A DNA stretch of 50,162 bases, from NCBI GenBank assembly GCA_023301765.1, contig JALZUC010000029.1, positions 1-50,162 on the forward strand, given 5' to 3'. The notes below the pieces were generated by a model that did no database searches, was not told the DNA's origin, and saw nothing but the letters and a program-made list of their open reading frames with translations. Shown here in pieces: positions 17,616 through 26,404 of the stretch. Position numbers and translations under genes: made by a program. Numbering within the stretch: the stretch's first letter is position 1; each line of letters starts with the position of its first letter. The stretch comes from Akkermansiaceae bacterium. GTDB taxonomy: Bacteria > Verrucomicrobiota > Verrucomicrobiia > Verrucomicrobiales > Akkermansiaceae.

Positions 17616-17798
17616 ATGGCCGTTCCAAAGCGTAGAACATCCAAAATGAAGCAAAAAATGCGCCGCGGCGCTAATCGTTGGCGTGTCCCTAATCTCAAGA
17701 CCTGCCCTGAGTGCGAAAGCCGTGTGCCTTCCCACATTGCGTGTCCTCACTGTGGAACATACCGTGAGCGTCAGGTGCTAGAAGTAGATGCTATCTAA
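17616..17798 (+). CDS. rpmF: 50S ribosomal protein L32
   Basis: A 60-residue bL32. MAVPKRRTSKMKQKMRR at the N terminus is typical. The zinc-ribbon cysteines are all present (Cys30, Cys33, Cys43, Cys46; CPEC and CPHC), so this is the zinc-binding C+ form. It lies 56 bases after yceD and 80 bases before plsX, with a terminator between. The leader is A/C-rich with no Shine-Dalgarno sequence. Confidence 0.97.
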   Translation: MAVPKRRTSKMKQKMRRGANRWRVPNLKTCPECESRVPSHIACPHCGTYRERQVLEVDAI

Positions 17799-17828
17799 CT
17801 AGCTTACTTCAGATTCTAGAATAAATTT

Positions 17829-17862
17829 AAAAAGCGGAACGCCACGGCATTCCGCTTTTTTT
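17829..17862 (+). terminator. Rho-independent terminator between rpmF and plsX
   Basis: A 7-bp stem (AGCGGAA with TTCCGCT) extended by inner GC pairs after one mismatch, flanked by A-run and T-run (seven T to 17862). It lies only 16 bases before the plsX start, so plsX is either transcribed by read-through or from a promoter overlapping the hairpin. Confidence 0.85.
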
Positions 17863-17878
17863 CACACCTATCTACTTC

Positions 17879-18925
17879 ATGAAAATCGCACTTGATGCCA
17901 TGGGCGGTGACCACGCCCCTAATGTCACCATTAAGGGTGCCCTTGACGCCCTAAAACTCTATCCGGATATCGAACACCTCTATTTAGTAGGAGATACAGC
18001 GGCGATTGAAAAAGAAATGGTCGCGTGTGGCCTCACTGACCCACGTGCCACCATCGTACATGCTCCAGAAGTAGTTAGTATGGACGAATCAGGAGCTAAG
18101 AGCCTCCGAAAAAAGAAAAAATCATCAGTTTCCATAGCCACAAGCATGGTTAAATCAGGTGATGCGGACGCCGTAATTAGTGCGGGTAACACTGGCGCTG
18201 CTGTAGCTGCCGCCACTGTAAAGCTCCGCACACTCAAAGGAGTAGAGCGCGCAGGTATAGCCTCCGCCATCCCTAACGAGCACGGTATCTGCCAGATTCT
18301 TGATGCTGGCGCTAACCCAGAGGCCAAACCCAGTCACCTCATCACCTACGCCGTGATGGGCTCTGTCTACGCAAAGACGGTCTTAGGAGTAGAAAAGCCT
18401 CGTGTAGGACTTATGTCCAATGGTGAAGAAGACGAGAAAGGAACCAGCTTTACAAAAGAAACCTTCTCCCTCCTAAAGGACCTACAGGCCACTGGTCACG
18501 CACCTTATGAATTTGTAGGAAATGTCGAAGGGCATGACCTATTTGAAACTAAACTCGATGTAGTACTCTGTGATGGCTTTACAGGCAATATCATCCTCAA
18601 AAGCTGCGAGGCCACTGCTAAAGCTATGTCTAAGTGGTTAAAATTAGAGTTTAAACGTAGTATCTTCCGTATCCTTGGTGCATCTATGGCCAAGGGAGCC
18701 TTTAAGGCGGTAAAAAAGAAAAGCAGTTACGAATATGTCGGGGGGTCTCCCCTCCTAGGTGTTAATGGTGTCTGTATCATCGGTCACGGTTCATCATCAG
18801 CACTTGCCATCCAGAACGCCATCCGCGTAGCACGCGAAACCGTAACCTCTGGTGTAAACCCCCATATTGAGAATGAACTCGCTAAGATCAACGGCGCTGT
18901 GGAAGACTCCCCTGAATCAAAATAG
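17879..18925 (+). CDS. plsX: Phosphate acyltransferase PlsX
   Basis: A 348-residue peripheral membrane enzyme that converts acyl-ACP to acyl-phosphate, the first step of the PlsX/PlsY route to phospholipids. Seen: MKIALDAMGGDHAP at the start, DESGAKSLRKKKKSS, SAGNTGAAVAAATVKL, LDAGANPEAKP, and VVLCDGFTGNIILKSCE, all family landmarks. It lies in the conserved rpmF-plsX-fabH order. The start follows a terminator hairpin closely and has no Shine-Dalgarno sequence. Confidence 0.96.
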   Translation: MKIALDAMGGDHAPNVTIKGALDALKLYPDIEHLYLVGDTAAIEKEMVACGLTDPRATIVHAPEVVSMDESGAKSLRKKKKSSVSIATSMVKSGDADAVISAGNTGAAVAAATVKLRTLKGVERAGIASAIPNEHGICQILDAGANPEAKPSHLITYAVMGSVYAKTVLGVEKPRVGLMSNGEEDEKGTSFTKETFSLLKDLQATGHAPYEFVGNVEGHDLFETKLDVVLCDGFTGNIILKSCEATAKAMSKWLKLEFKRSIFRILGASMAKGAFKAVKKKSSYEYVGGSPLLGVNGVCIIGHGSSSALAIQNAIRVARETVTSGVNPHIENELAKINGAVEDSPESK

Positions 18926-19012
18926 TTTCCTCACACATTCTACCCGATTAACTTGTCCATTCATATAATCGTGATTAAGTTTCCCTCGTAGCCAATTAAG
19001 CTTACATTTTTT

Positions 19013-20014
19013 ATGCACGAATCTACTTCTGTCAACCCAGTCACTATCATAGGTACTGGTAGCTACGTTCCGGAAAAAATCCTTACTAATACAGATCTAG
19101 AAAAGATCGTAGATACCAGTGATGAGTGGATATATAGCCGCACAGGTATCAAGGAACGCCGAGTTGCCGCTGCAGGTGAATTCACCTCACACATGGCTAC
19201 CAAAGCCTCAGAGCGTGCCATGGAGCAGGCAGGTATAGTCGCTGCAGATATTGACCTCATTATCGTAGCCACCATTACCCCTGACACACTCACTCCAGCT
19301 ACCGCATGTTACGTGCAGGCTAATTTAGGTGCTCACACAGCAGTAGCCTTTGATATATCTGCCGCATGCTCAGGATTCCTCTACGCCATGAAGATAGCCC
19401 AGCGTATGATTTCAGACGGGGCATATAAAAATGCACTAATCGTAGGAGCGGAGAAGCTATCCTCTTTTATAAATTGGGAAGATAGAAATACCTGCGTGCT
19501 ATTTGGTGATGGTGCGGGCGCAGCTATACTACGGGGAGCTAAAGAAGGTGAAGGACGTATCCTAGCCTCTGAAACAGGTACAGACGGCCGCCACACCGCA
19601 CTGTTAGACATCAAAGGTGGTGGATCAGCCTGCCCTATTACGCTAAATAATGCTAATGACAACCTAGCTACCTTAGCTATGCAAGGCCGTGAAGTCTTTA
19701 AACTAGCGGTAACGGCCATGAAAAAAGCCTCTGAAAAAGTAATCGAGCGTGCAGGACTGACACCAGATGACATTACTCTAGTTGTTCCTCATCAAGCGAA
19801 TTTACGTATCATTGACGCCATTGCGGACCGACTTACCGTCCCTAACGAAAAAGTCTTTGTAAACCTTCACAAATACGGAAACACATCAGCCGCGGCGATT
19901 GCCATCGCTCTGGATGAAGCCCACCGCGAAGGGAAGTTTAAACGTGGTGATAATATCATCATGGTAGCATTTGGTGCAGGCCTAACATGGGCTGCAGCCG
20001 CTATTGAATGGTAG
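19013..20014 (+). CDS. fabH: Beta-ketoacyl-ACP synthase III
   Basis: A 333-residue KAS III that condenses acetyl-CoA with malonyl-ACP to start fatty-acid synthesis. The catalytic triad is visible: Cys119 (DISAACSGFLYAM), His260 (VVPHQANLRIID) and Asn290 (KYGNTSAAAI). It lies 87 bases after plsX. The leader AAGCTTACATTTTTT before ATG 19013 has no Shine-Dalgarno sequence. The last 7 bases of the gene overlap the longest possible frame of the next small gene. Confidence 0.97.
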   Translation: MHESTSVNPVTIIGTGSYVPEKILTNTDLEKIVDTSDEWIYSRTGIKERRVAAAGEFTSHMATKASERAMEQAGIVAADIDLIIVATITPDTLTPATACYVQANLGAHTAVAFDISAACSGFLYAMKIAQRMISDGAYKNALIVGAEKLSSFINWEDRNTCVLFGDGAGAAILRGAKEGEGRILASETGTDGRHTALLDIKGGGSACPITLNNANDNLATLAMQGREVFKLAVTAMKKASEKVIERAGLTPDDITLVVPHQANLRIIDAIADRLTVPNEKVFVNLHKYGNTSAAAIAIALDEAHREGKFKRGDNIIMVAFGAGLTWAAAAIEW

Positions 20015-20331
20015 TTCTAATGAGGCAATTTATCCTTACAGTAGCTACCATAGCTGCCGCCTTAGCCTCCTGCTGGGAAACCTTTCAAGGTATCTCTGCG
20101 GTTATTCAAGGAGAACTAGAAACCTCTTTATTTCACCTTCTAATAAGCGCACCCATCCTTTTTGGGCTTACAGTTACGTTTGATTTCATAAATACCCAGC
20201 TTCACGATGACTACCGGCGTATGCGCCGTGCCTTTAGCCGTAGTAAAGGAGCACAAGTAGATGTCCTACACCCTGACTCCAGGGAGACAAAGAATACACC
20301 GTGGGAGGATAACTCCTCACACACCCACTAG
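20008..20331 (+). CDS. Small hypothetical membrane or lipoprotein-like protein
   Basis: I do not recognise this 107-residue protein. From the fifth codon (ATG 20020) it begins MRQFILTVATIAAALASC, a short basic start, hydrophobic core and LASC lipobox, so it may be a lipoprotein. A second hydrophobic stretch (about 40-60, LFHLLISAPILFGLTVTFDF) suggests it could instead span the membrane twice. The end is basic, then acidic and histidine-containing. The first frame ATG overlaps the fabH stop by 7 bases, which points to coupling with fabH, but ATG 20020, just after that stop, is as good. It converges on rodA with a 23-base gap. Confidence 0.55.
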   Translation: MVVLMRQFILTVATIAAALASCWETFQGISAVIQGELETSLFHLLISAPILFGLTVTFDFINTQLHDDYRRMRRAFSRSKGAQVDVLHPDSRETKNTPWEDNSSHTH

Positions 20332-20354
20332 GTAACTAGCTACTAGGGGAAAGC

Positions 20355-21536
20355 TCAGGCAAACTTGCGTGCTGGTTTTTCATCCTCTTCCACCACTAAC
20401 TCTGTATTTCTGTGTACCCAGACACTCTGTACCAGACCTAGCATAAACATACACATCAGCACAAATGTACCCGAATAGCTAACTAGTGGTAGCGGGATAC
20501 CAGTGATGGGAGTCATCAATACACACATCCCTATATTTTCATAAATATGTGCAAAGAGCAGCGCAACCACTGCGGCTGAGATAATACGGCCAGAACTATC
20601 CCTACTATAGAATGCTATAAAGAGACACGTGATCAAAAGCATCGCGTAAGCAGTTAGTAGCAAAAGGCTACCTCGAAACCCTTGCTCCTCACCAATAACA
20701 GCAAAAATAAAATCATTATGGGCCGTTTTCCAAGGGATATATTTTTTATCATGTAACGAGCCGTTTTCACTCACTGCATTCCACCCCGCTCCCTTCCATC
20801 CAGCCTTACCAATGGCTGTGGAGACCCAATACGGAGCATACGCGTCACCATTAATGTCAACATCACGCTCATTAAGCATATCCAGATAAAGCTCAATCCG
20901 GCCGGCACCACGCTCAGAGGCCTGTGGTAACACGATGTAATATGCCAAGGCTATACAGCCAAGAGCAATAATCATCATCGTCAGTAAGTAGCGGTAAGGA
21001 ATACCTGCGGCAAACATAATTATCCCTGTCACTGGAAGCCACACCATGGCAGACCCCATATCCCCCATTTTCACAACAATCAAAAAAGGAATACCCGCAA
21101 GAAGCGCAATAATAGCTACTTTCACAAATGGAAGACGGAAAAAGGCATGTAGCCGTGGAAGATCTTGAAGTAGTGAGCTTATCAGCACAATACCACCTGC
21201 AATACCTAGCTGTGTGGGCTGGAATGATAAGCCTCCAAAAGTAAGCTGATGAACTTCACTTCCTTTAAGCATAGCAACTACCATTAAACATAAGCCAGCA
21301 AGATACATAGGTACTCCTAGCCAGCGAATCCAACGATAGTCCACAAGCCCTGTAATTGAGAACACCACACAGCCAATAATAATCCAGATCTTCTGCCGCT
21401 CGGCATAATAACCACCACCATTAGGTAAGTGCCTGGCTGCACTCTCAATCGCGTAGACCCCAAAAATAGCAAGGCCAAGCATGGTAAAGACCAGCAGCCA
21501 GTTCATCCCGAGAATTTTTCGCAATAGCGGTGTCAT
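20355..21536 (-). CDS. rodA: SEDS-family peptidoglycan polymerase, RodA type
   Basis: A 393-residue multi-span inner-membrane protein of the SEDS (FtsW/RodA/SpoVE) family, which polymerises lipid II glycan strands with a class B PBP partner. Seen: FQPTQLG, the conserved acidic VVKMGDMGSAMVWLP loop, HNDFIFAVIGEEQGFRGS, and the C-terminal ITGIPLPLVSYSGT, where RodA usually has SYGGS. RodA is favoured over FtsW by the ITGIPLP motif, but the assignment is not absolute. It starts 9 bases after the second OmpH gene, so the two are co-transcribed. There is no PBP2 or MreC nearby. Confidence 0.9.
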   Translation of the reverse strand: MTPLLRKILGMNWLLVFTMLGLAIFGVYAIESAARHLPNGGGYYAERQKIWIIIGCVVFSITGLVDYRWIRWLGVPMYLAGLCLMVVAMLKGSEVHQLTFGGLSFQPTQLGIAGGIVLISSLLQDLPRLHAFFRLPFVKVAIIALLAGIPFLIVVKMGDMGSAMVWLPVTGIIMFAAGIPYRYLLTMMIIALGCIALAYYIVLPQASERGAGRIELYLDMLNERDVDINGDAYAPYWVSTAIGKAGWKGAGWNAVSENGSLHDKKYIPWKTAHNDFIFAVIGEEQGFRGSLLLLTAYAMLLITCLFIAFYSRDSSGRIISAAVVALLFAHIYENIGMCVLMTPITGIPLPLVSYSGTFVLMCMFMLGLVQSVWVHRNTELVVEEDEKPARKFA

Positions 21537-21545
21537 AATCGATTA

Positions 21546-22133
21546 TTAAGAATCTAACTGATGAGAGGTCTCGTTAAGCCTCTTAAGTATAATAGCTGTA
21601 ATGTCCTTGGCATCTTTTAGATAAAGAAAAAAACCTATTTGATTTGAGCTTAAACCAGAACGATCAAATACATAGTTATAGCCACTTTTCTCTGAGAAAG
21701 CCGAGACCTGTTTTTTAATCTCAGTCATAATACTTTCCATACTCAAAGCCTTCTTCTCAGCTACTACTGCACGCTGCCTAACCCCAAAGAGCTGGATACT
21801 ACGCTGTGCAAACTTTATTTCCTGCGCAATGAGCCTTCCCTCACTTTGTTTAGCTTTCTTATCTTCATCACTAATACCGTCTTTTTTTAATTCTTCAGCG
21901 ATAGCCGTGATCTTTTTACTCATCCTCCTAACCACTGCTCTTCTTACATCTAAGTTTTTCTGAATCATAGTGTATTCAGCGGCGAAATGCTCATGAGTCT
22001 GTATGGTACGATGGTATTCCTTAAATAGCTTCTGCATATCTACAGTCGCGATTTGAGGCTTCTGAGCTATTGCCAAATTACTAGAGAAAACTCCTAAACA
22101 CAGAACCATTAGCCATTTTTTATAGTTATTCAT
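21546..22133 (-). CDS. OmpH/Skp-family periplasmic chaperone (copy B)
   Basis: A 195-residue exported protein with a signal peptide (about 1-23), then IATVDMQKLFKEYHRT, a long charged helical hairpin (about 45-145), and a C-terminal beta segment YNYVFDRSGLSSNQIGFFLYLKDAKDITAIIL. This is the Skp/OmpH plan: a trimeric chaperone that holds outer-membrane proteins in transit. It is clearly paralogous to the gene 160 bases upstream. It is followed after 9 bases by rodA, so it likely starts that transcript. Confidence 0.88.
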   Translation of the reverse strand: MNNYKKWLMVLCLGVFSSNLAIAQKPQIATVDMQKLFKEYHRTIQTHEHFAAEYTMIQKNLDVRRAVVRRMSKKITAIAEELKKDGISDEDKKAKQSEGRLIAQEIKFAQRSIQLFGVRQRAVVAEKKALSMESIMTEIKKQVSAFSEKSGYNYVFDRSGLSSNQIGFFLYLKDAKDITAIILKRLNETSHQLDS

Positions 22134-22226
22134 GATCCGAAATAAGGTTTTTAAGAAAGAATGATTAAACCGCAGCTAAACTGCATACTTTCTACCCGCG
22201 CGTCAATAGCATCACCCCTGACGAGT

Positions 22227-22261
22227 AAAAAAATACCCTCTCCCAAGTATGGGAAAGGGTA
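22227..22261 (-). terminator. Rho-independent terminator between the two OmpH genes
   Basis: A stem of 5 plus 5 bp with one mismatch (22234-22261, tips TACCCT and AGGGTA) and seven T on the minus strand at 22227-22233. It ends the transcript of the first OmpH gene, so copy B and rodA need their own promoter in 22134-22226. Confidence 0.8.
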
Positions 22262-22293
22262 GTAAAAAAGTTATCAAACTTGAAAACTCGTTA

Positions 22294-22911
22294 TTACTGC
22301 GCTGGCACTGCTGGAGTTTCAGCCTCAGGAGCATCTTTATTAAGAACTGTAAGAAGGGCCTTAGTAATATCTGTAGCATCTTTTGTGTAGAGCACAAACG
22401 GCACCTGATTAGTGCTGAGGCCTGATTTATCTAGCACAAAGTCAAATCCCTCCTGCTTGGAGTATACTACGATCTGTTTCCGGATTTCTTCTAAAATACC
22501 TGTCATAGTTGCCTTTTTCTTAATCTCAAGAGCCCGTTGGCGACGACCGAGAAACTCCTTACGCTCTTGATCCATTGCCTTAGCTTCGTCTAACTTCAGC
22601 TGAAACTCTTTATGTTTCTCACGCTTTAAATTATCAGCTAAAGTGGGGTCCTCAATCTTCTTTTTAAGACCCTGAAGTGTCTCCTCAATTGCACGGATAC
22701 CTGTGAGGCGTTCGTTATTCTCTTTCTGAATACGTGCAAAGTCTTCGTTAAATTTCTGCTGTTCTTGAGTGGTGCGGTAATAATCTTTGAAAGCACTCTG
22801 CATGTCCACAGTAGCTATATTAAGCTTTTGTGCGTGCGCTGTACCGATATTGGCGGCTGTGATCAGAGTTAGAGCACAGAGCATAGCGGAAAATTTAAGG
22901 TGTTTTTTCAT
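22294..22911 (-). CDS. OmpH/Skp-family periplasmic chaperone (copy A)
   Basis: A 205-residue protein with a signal peptide ending near TAHAQ (about residue 28), IATVDMQSAFKDYYRT after it, a long charged coiled hairpin rich in Lys, Glu and Gln, and the shared C-terminal segment GFDFVLDKSGLSTNQVPFVLYTKDATDIT. It ends with a short Pro/Ala-rich tail that copy B lacks. It has its own terminator and is divergent from panC. Likely role: periplasmic chaperone for outer-membrane proteins. Confidence 0.9.
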   Translation of the reverse strand: MKKHLKFSAMLCALTLITAANIGTAHAQKLNIATVDMQSAFKDYYRTTQEQQKFNEDFARIQKENNERLTGIRAIEETLQGLKKKIEDPTLADNLKREKHKEFQLKLDEAKAMDQERKEFLGRRQRALEIKKKATMTGILEEIRKQIVVYSKQEGFDFVLDKSGLSTNQVPFVLYTKDATDITKALLTVLNKDAPEAETPAVPAQ

Positions 22912-23057
22912 GATGGAATATTCTAATAATTCAGATGATAATAAAGCGCATCACCGCATTCATTACGGTGACAGCACAGTGGCACCATGTACCCCATGTA
23001 TTACTACGTCAATACCTATCCATACGTATAACTTCTCCCCCACCCTTTTATTAACCT

Positions 23058-23897
23058 ATGAAAATCATCTCCCACCCTGCTGATTTCCCGCTAAAAAAAT
23101 CACCTTCTCCACGTGTTATAGTCCCCACCATGGGGGCCCTTCACGAAGGGCATCTGGAGCTCATCCGTCAGGCACGCCGTCTCGCGGGCTCTGAGGGAGA
23201 AGTAATTGTCACCATCTTTGTAAACCCTACCCAGTTTAACAACACTGGAGATCTAGACAATTACCCACGGACTTTAGATGAAGACCTCACGAAGTGTCGC
23301 TCCCTCGGTACCGACATCGCTTTCACTCCTGACCCAGATATCATGTATCATTCTGATCACTCTGTTAATGTCATAGAGAATACCCTCTCTAATAGACTCT
23401 GTGGAGCTACCCGTCCGGGTCACTTCGAGGGGGTCTGCACCATAGTGCTAAAGCTGTTTAATATCGCGCAAGCTGATATCGGAGTATTTGGGAAGAAAGA
23501 TTTTCAACAGCTAGCTATCATCCGCAGAATGGTTAGAGATCTTAATCTGCACGTAGCTGTCGAGGGCGTAGATACAGTCAGGGAAGAGAGTGGGCTCGCC
23601 CTCTCATCAAGAAATACACGCTTAACACCGCTGCAGCACGCTGATGCACCACGCATACGGACAGCTCTTCTAGCAACGTATAAATTATACCAAAAAGGTG
23701 AACATTCCGCAGAGAAACTCCTATCCCAAGCACGTGAGATCATCCAAGCCTCAAGCTCAGGGGCTAAGATAGACTACCTTGAACTTCTTGATGCGGAAAC
23801 TCTTCAGCCCACCTTACACCTCACCGCCCCAGCCGTAGTCGCGACTGCTGTTTTCTACGGTGAGGTTAGGCTAATTGATAATATCGAGCTAGCCTGA
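23058..23897 (+). CDS. panC: Pantothenate synthetase
   Basis: A 279-residue enzyme that joins pantoate and beta-alanine using ATP, for coenzyme A and hence acyl carrier protein. Nucleotidyltransferase motifs: TMGALHEGHLELI (His29, Gly31-His32), FVNPTQFNNTGDLDNYPR, FEGVCTIVLKLFNI, and GKKDFQQLAIIRRM. The KMSKS-equivalent is in LALSSRN. It is divergent from OmpH copy A and ends with TGA, overlapping the end of convergent menD by 9 bp. Confidence 0.95.
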   Translation: MKIISHPADFPLKKSPSPRVIVPTMGALHEGHLELIRQARRLAGSEGEVIVTIFVNPTQFNNTGDLDNYPRTLDEDLTKCRSLGTDIAFTPDPDIMYHSDHSVNVIENTLSNRLCGATRPGHFEGVCTIVLKLFNIAQADIGVFGKKDFQQLAIIRRMVRDLNLHVAVEGVDTVREESGLALSSRNTRLTPLQHADAPRIRTALLATYKLYQKGEHSAEKLLSQAREIIQASSSGAKIDYLELLDAETLQPTLHLTAPAVVATAVFYGEVRLIDNIELA

Positions 23898-25508
23898 GAT
23901 CGCATCGAATTTCTGCCAGAACTTCTCCGTCTGCACGGCACTTGGCACCACCTCGATCACTGTGGTTTTATCACTAGGTTCAAAGTCGAAATCCTCAATA
24001 CCCTTAACTAGCACGTAATCCATTCCCCACATCTGAGCCCACGCCTCAAATCCGTGCTGATGTTCATTCGTCACTAGCTCTGCCACTTCTTCGCTCAGAT
24101 TCTGCACCTGCTCTAAACGGCCAAAGATCTTCCCTCCACCATTATTAATAACTACAAGCATGCGCCCCTTACACTCCACCTGACCTAATAAGGTAGGTGC
24201 AGCAAGGTCATAGAGTGCTGTGAGATCACCAAAGACCCCCCAGGCATCCTCTTCATCAGTGGTGGAGCCTAACCAGGTAGCAATCTGGCCATCAATACCA
24301 TTTGCCCCCCTGTTTGCCCTAACAAGCTCATAAGGGAAATCTCTCTGAGCAAAGTCATTCCACTCACGGATAGGTAAGCTGTTTCCTAAATAAAGACTCT
24401 GCCCAATAGTTGCCATCACAGATAGAGTGCTGATCATACCTGGCTCACTCTCAGGATAAGAGTCTAACAAATCAGCCACTTTCCCTCGGCGCTTGTTAGA
24501 AACTTTAAGGTGATCCATGGCATCACCCACAGGTGTAACCTCGCCTAATGCCTTTATACAGCGTGAAATATCTCCAGTGACTAGCGAGCTCTCACGTGCC
24601 AGACCAGAATATCCAGTGCGGCTTACAGAAACCACTTTTACCTCTGGTAAATCCTCTAGATCACGCCAGTAGCGCCCCACAGGTATCTCCCCTATACGGA
24701 GTATATAAGCTGGCTTTACCTCACGTAAGATACGATCTCCATCCAGCATTGCTAGTTTACCTAATGTCTCACGAAGTCCACTAGTGCTATCGGCAATTAC
24801 TGGTGCTCCTAGATCACGGAGAAAGTGCCACACCTCCTCCCTATCCTCTGGCTCCAGGCCACCAAGTAGAACTACCATACCCTGCCAAGCATTTTGGATA
24901 CACTCTAGCACAGGACGCACGTCCATTTTCTCAAAAAATTCTTCAGGCTCCGCCAGTCTCACTTTAGAGAGCTGATTGGTATTCCCCTTTTCTTCTAAGC
25001 ATAGATTAAGATGCCATGGGAGTCGTCCACCCCAGCCCTCAAAAAGTGTAAGAGCATCCACCCACTCCACATCCTCGCAGCCCTCTACATAATTAGAAAA
25101 CACACCCACATGCTCAATCGCCTGAGGTGCACCACTGCCGCGAAAACGCACTGGCCTATCCGCTGAAATCACCAATAGCGCACGCTGCTGGTAATGAGCC
25201 TCTATGACTGCCGGGAGAAGCTCCGCCACTGCCGTTCCTGATGTAGTAACCACCGCACAGGGGGCCCCGCTATCCATACACCTCCCGAGCGCAAAAAATC
25301 CTGCGGCCCTTTCATCAAAGTGTGAGAAGACACGGATCTCACCAGCGTCCTTGTTCTCCGCATAATCTGCTAGTGCTTCTACTAGATCCAGATTCCTTGC
25401 ACCTGCGCACACTACATACTCCTGGATACCTGCTGCTATGCAGGCACCCACCACATCACTTATCCATCCATGGCTAGACACGCCAAGAGAGTGCTGATGC
25501 ATTACCAA
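23889..25508 (-). CDS. menD: 2-succinyl-5-enolpyruvyl-6-hydroxy-3-cyclohexene-1-carboxylate synthase
   Basis: A TPP-dependent menaquinone-pathway enzyme joining isochorismate and 2-oxoglutarate; 539 residues. Seen: FSHFDERAAGFFALG with the TPP-activating Glu66, TTSGTAVAELLPAVIEA, VISADRP, LGNSLPIREWN, RGANGIDGQIATWLG, and VVINNGGGKIFG. The N-terminal loop reads CAGARNLDL where most MenD have PGSRSTPL; the arginine is kept. Codon 3 is also ATG and may be the real start. No other men gene lies in the window. It indicates menaquinone-based respiration. Confidence 0.92.
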   Translation of the reverse strand: MVMHQHSLGVSSHGWISDVVGACIAAGIQEYVVCAGARNLDLVEALADYAENKDAGEIRVFSHFDERAAGFFALGRCMDSGAPCAVVTTSGTAVAELLPAVIEAHYQQRALLVISADRPVRFRGSGAPQAIEHVGVFSNYVEGCEDVEWVDALTLFEGWGGRLPWHLNLCLEEKGNTNQLSKVRLAEPEEFFEKMDVRPVLECIQNAWQGMVVLLGGLEPEDREEVWHFLRDLGAPVIADSTSGLRETLGKLAMLDGDRILREVKPAYILRIGEIPVGRYWRDLEDLPEVKVVSVSRTGYSGLARESSLVTGDISRCIKALGEVTPVGDAMDHLKVSNKRRGKVADLLDSYPESEPGMISTLSVMATIGQSLYLGNSLPIREWNDFAQRDFPYELVRANRGANGIDGQIATWLGSTTDEEDAWGVFGDLTALYDLAAPTLLGQVECKGRMLVVINNGGGKIFGRLEQVQNLSEEVAELVTNEHQHGFEAWAQMWGMDYVLVKGIEDFDFEPSDKTTVIEVVPSAVQTEKFWQKFDAISG

Positions 25509-25813
25509 ACAAGCAAGCTATCATTAGCTCTAAGCTTAACATCGTAGTGAAAACACAAAACACGCATCCCTTATCCTGCTCAAAAACCCTTAACTCCCCA
25601 CCCAGAACAAGGATGAGACGGTGGCAGAGGTCTAAGTTATTAGCAGCCCCCCTTACTTAGGGCATCTACGAGGCCTTGGCGCACGGACGAATCACCCTCT
25701 ACCACCTGTATTACTAGTTACTACTTCATAAGCAAATCAGGGCTAAATTATTATTTTAAGAACATTTCCTCTCTAAACATTGTGTAAATGAATTTTACGA
25801 TCTAGAAACTTTC
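25509..25813. other. 305-base gap between menD and apt
   Basis: No gene was found. The region separates divergent menD and apt and must contain both promoters. The part nearest apt (25740-25813) is very AT-rich and includes a small imperfect hairpin (GTAAA with TTTAC around 25784-25799). I see no recognisable riboswitch. Confidence 0.45.
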
Positions 25814-26341
25814 ATGGAAAAAATACCTCAACTCCTCAGCGATAACATCCGTGACGTAGCCGATTTCCCCAAGCCAGGCATCCTCTTTAAAGACATCTCC
25901 CCTATCCTATCTGATCCAGCACTCCTGCTTCACTCTATCAATGAACTGACCGCTACATCTGATGGGCAGAAAATCGATAAGGTAGTAGGCATTGATGCTC
26001 GTGGGTTTATCTTTGCCACTCCGGTAGCTTTAAATCTAGAGGCTGGCTTTGTCCCCATACGGAAAAAGGGTAAACTTCCGTGGCAGACTCACAGTATGGC
26101 CTACTCATTAGAATATGGTGAAAATGTTGTAGAAATTCACAAAGACGCCATTCTCCCTGGTGAGAACGTGCTACTTATAGATGATCTACTAGCCACAGGT
26201 GGCACTGCCGCGGCTGCGATCAAACTTATTAACGAGCTAGGAGGTAATCTCGTAGCAGCTTCTTTCCTCATCGAACTAACAAGCCTGAACGGCCGCGATC
26301 TACTCGGAGATACACCAGTGAACGCGATCATTTCTTACTAA
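25814..26341 (+). CDS. apt: Adenine phosphoribosyltransferase
   Basis: A 175-residue purine salvage enzyme that makes AMP from adenine and PRPP. The PRPP-binding loop VLLIDDLLATGGT is at 119-131. Also seen: DFPKPGILFKDISPIL, GIDARGFIFATPVA, FVPIRKKGKLPW, and LEYGENVVEIHKDAI, all diagnostic. Length is normal. It is divergent from menD, with the DUF5069 gene 63 bases downstream. Confidence 0.96.
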   Translation: MEKIPQLLSDNIRDVADFPKPGILFKDISPILSDPALLLHSINELTATSDGQKIDKVVGIDARGFIFATPVALNLEAGFVPIRKKGKLPWQTHSMAYSLEYGENVVEIHKDAILPGENVLLIDDLLATGGTAAAAIKLINELGGNLVAASFLIELTSLNGRDLLGDTPVNAIISY

Positions 26342-26404
26342 AAAAGACCGTTATCACTACCGAGCATTTGACAGTTAGAGAAGTTAGTCCACTTTTTCAT
26401 AGCC

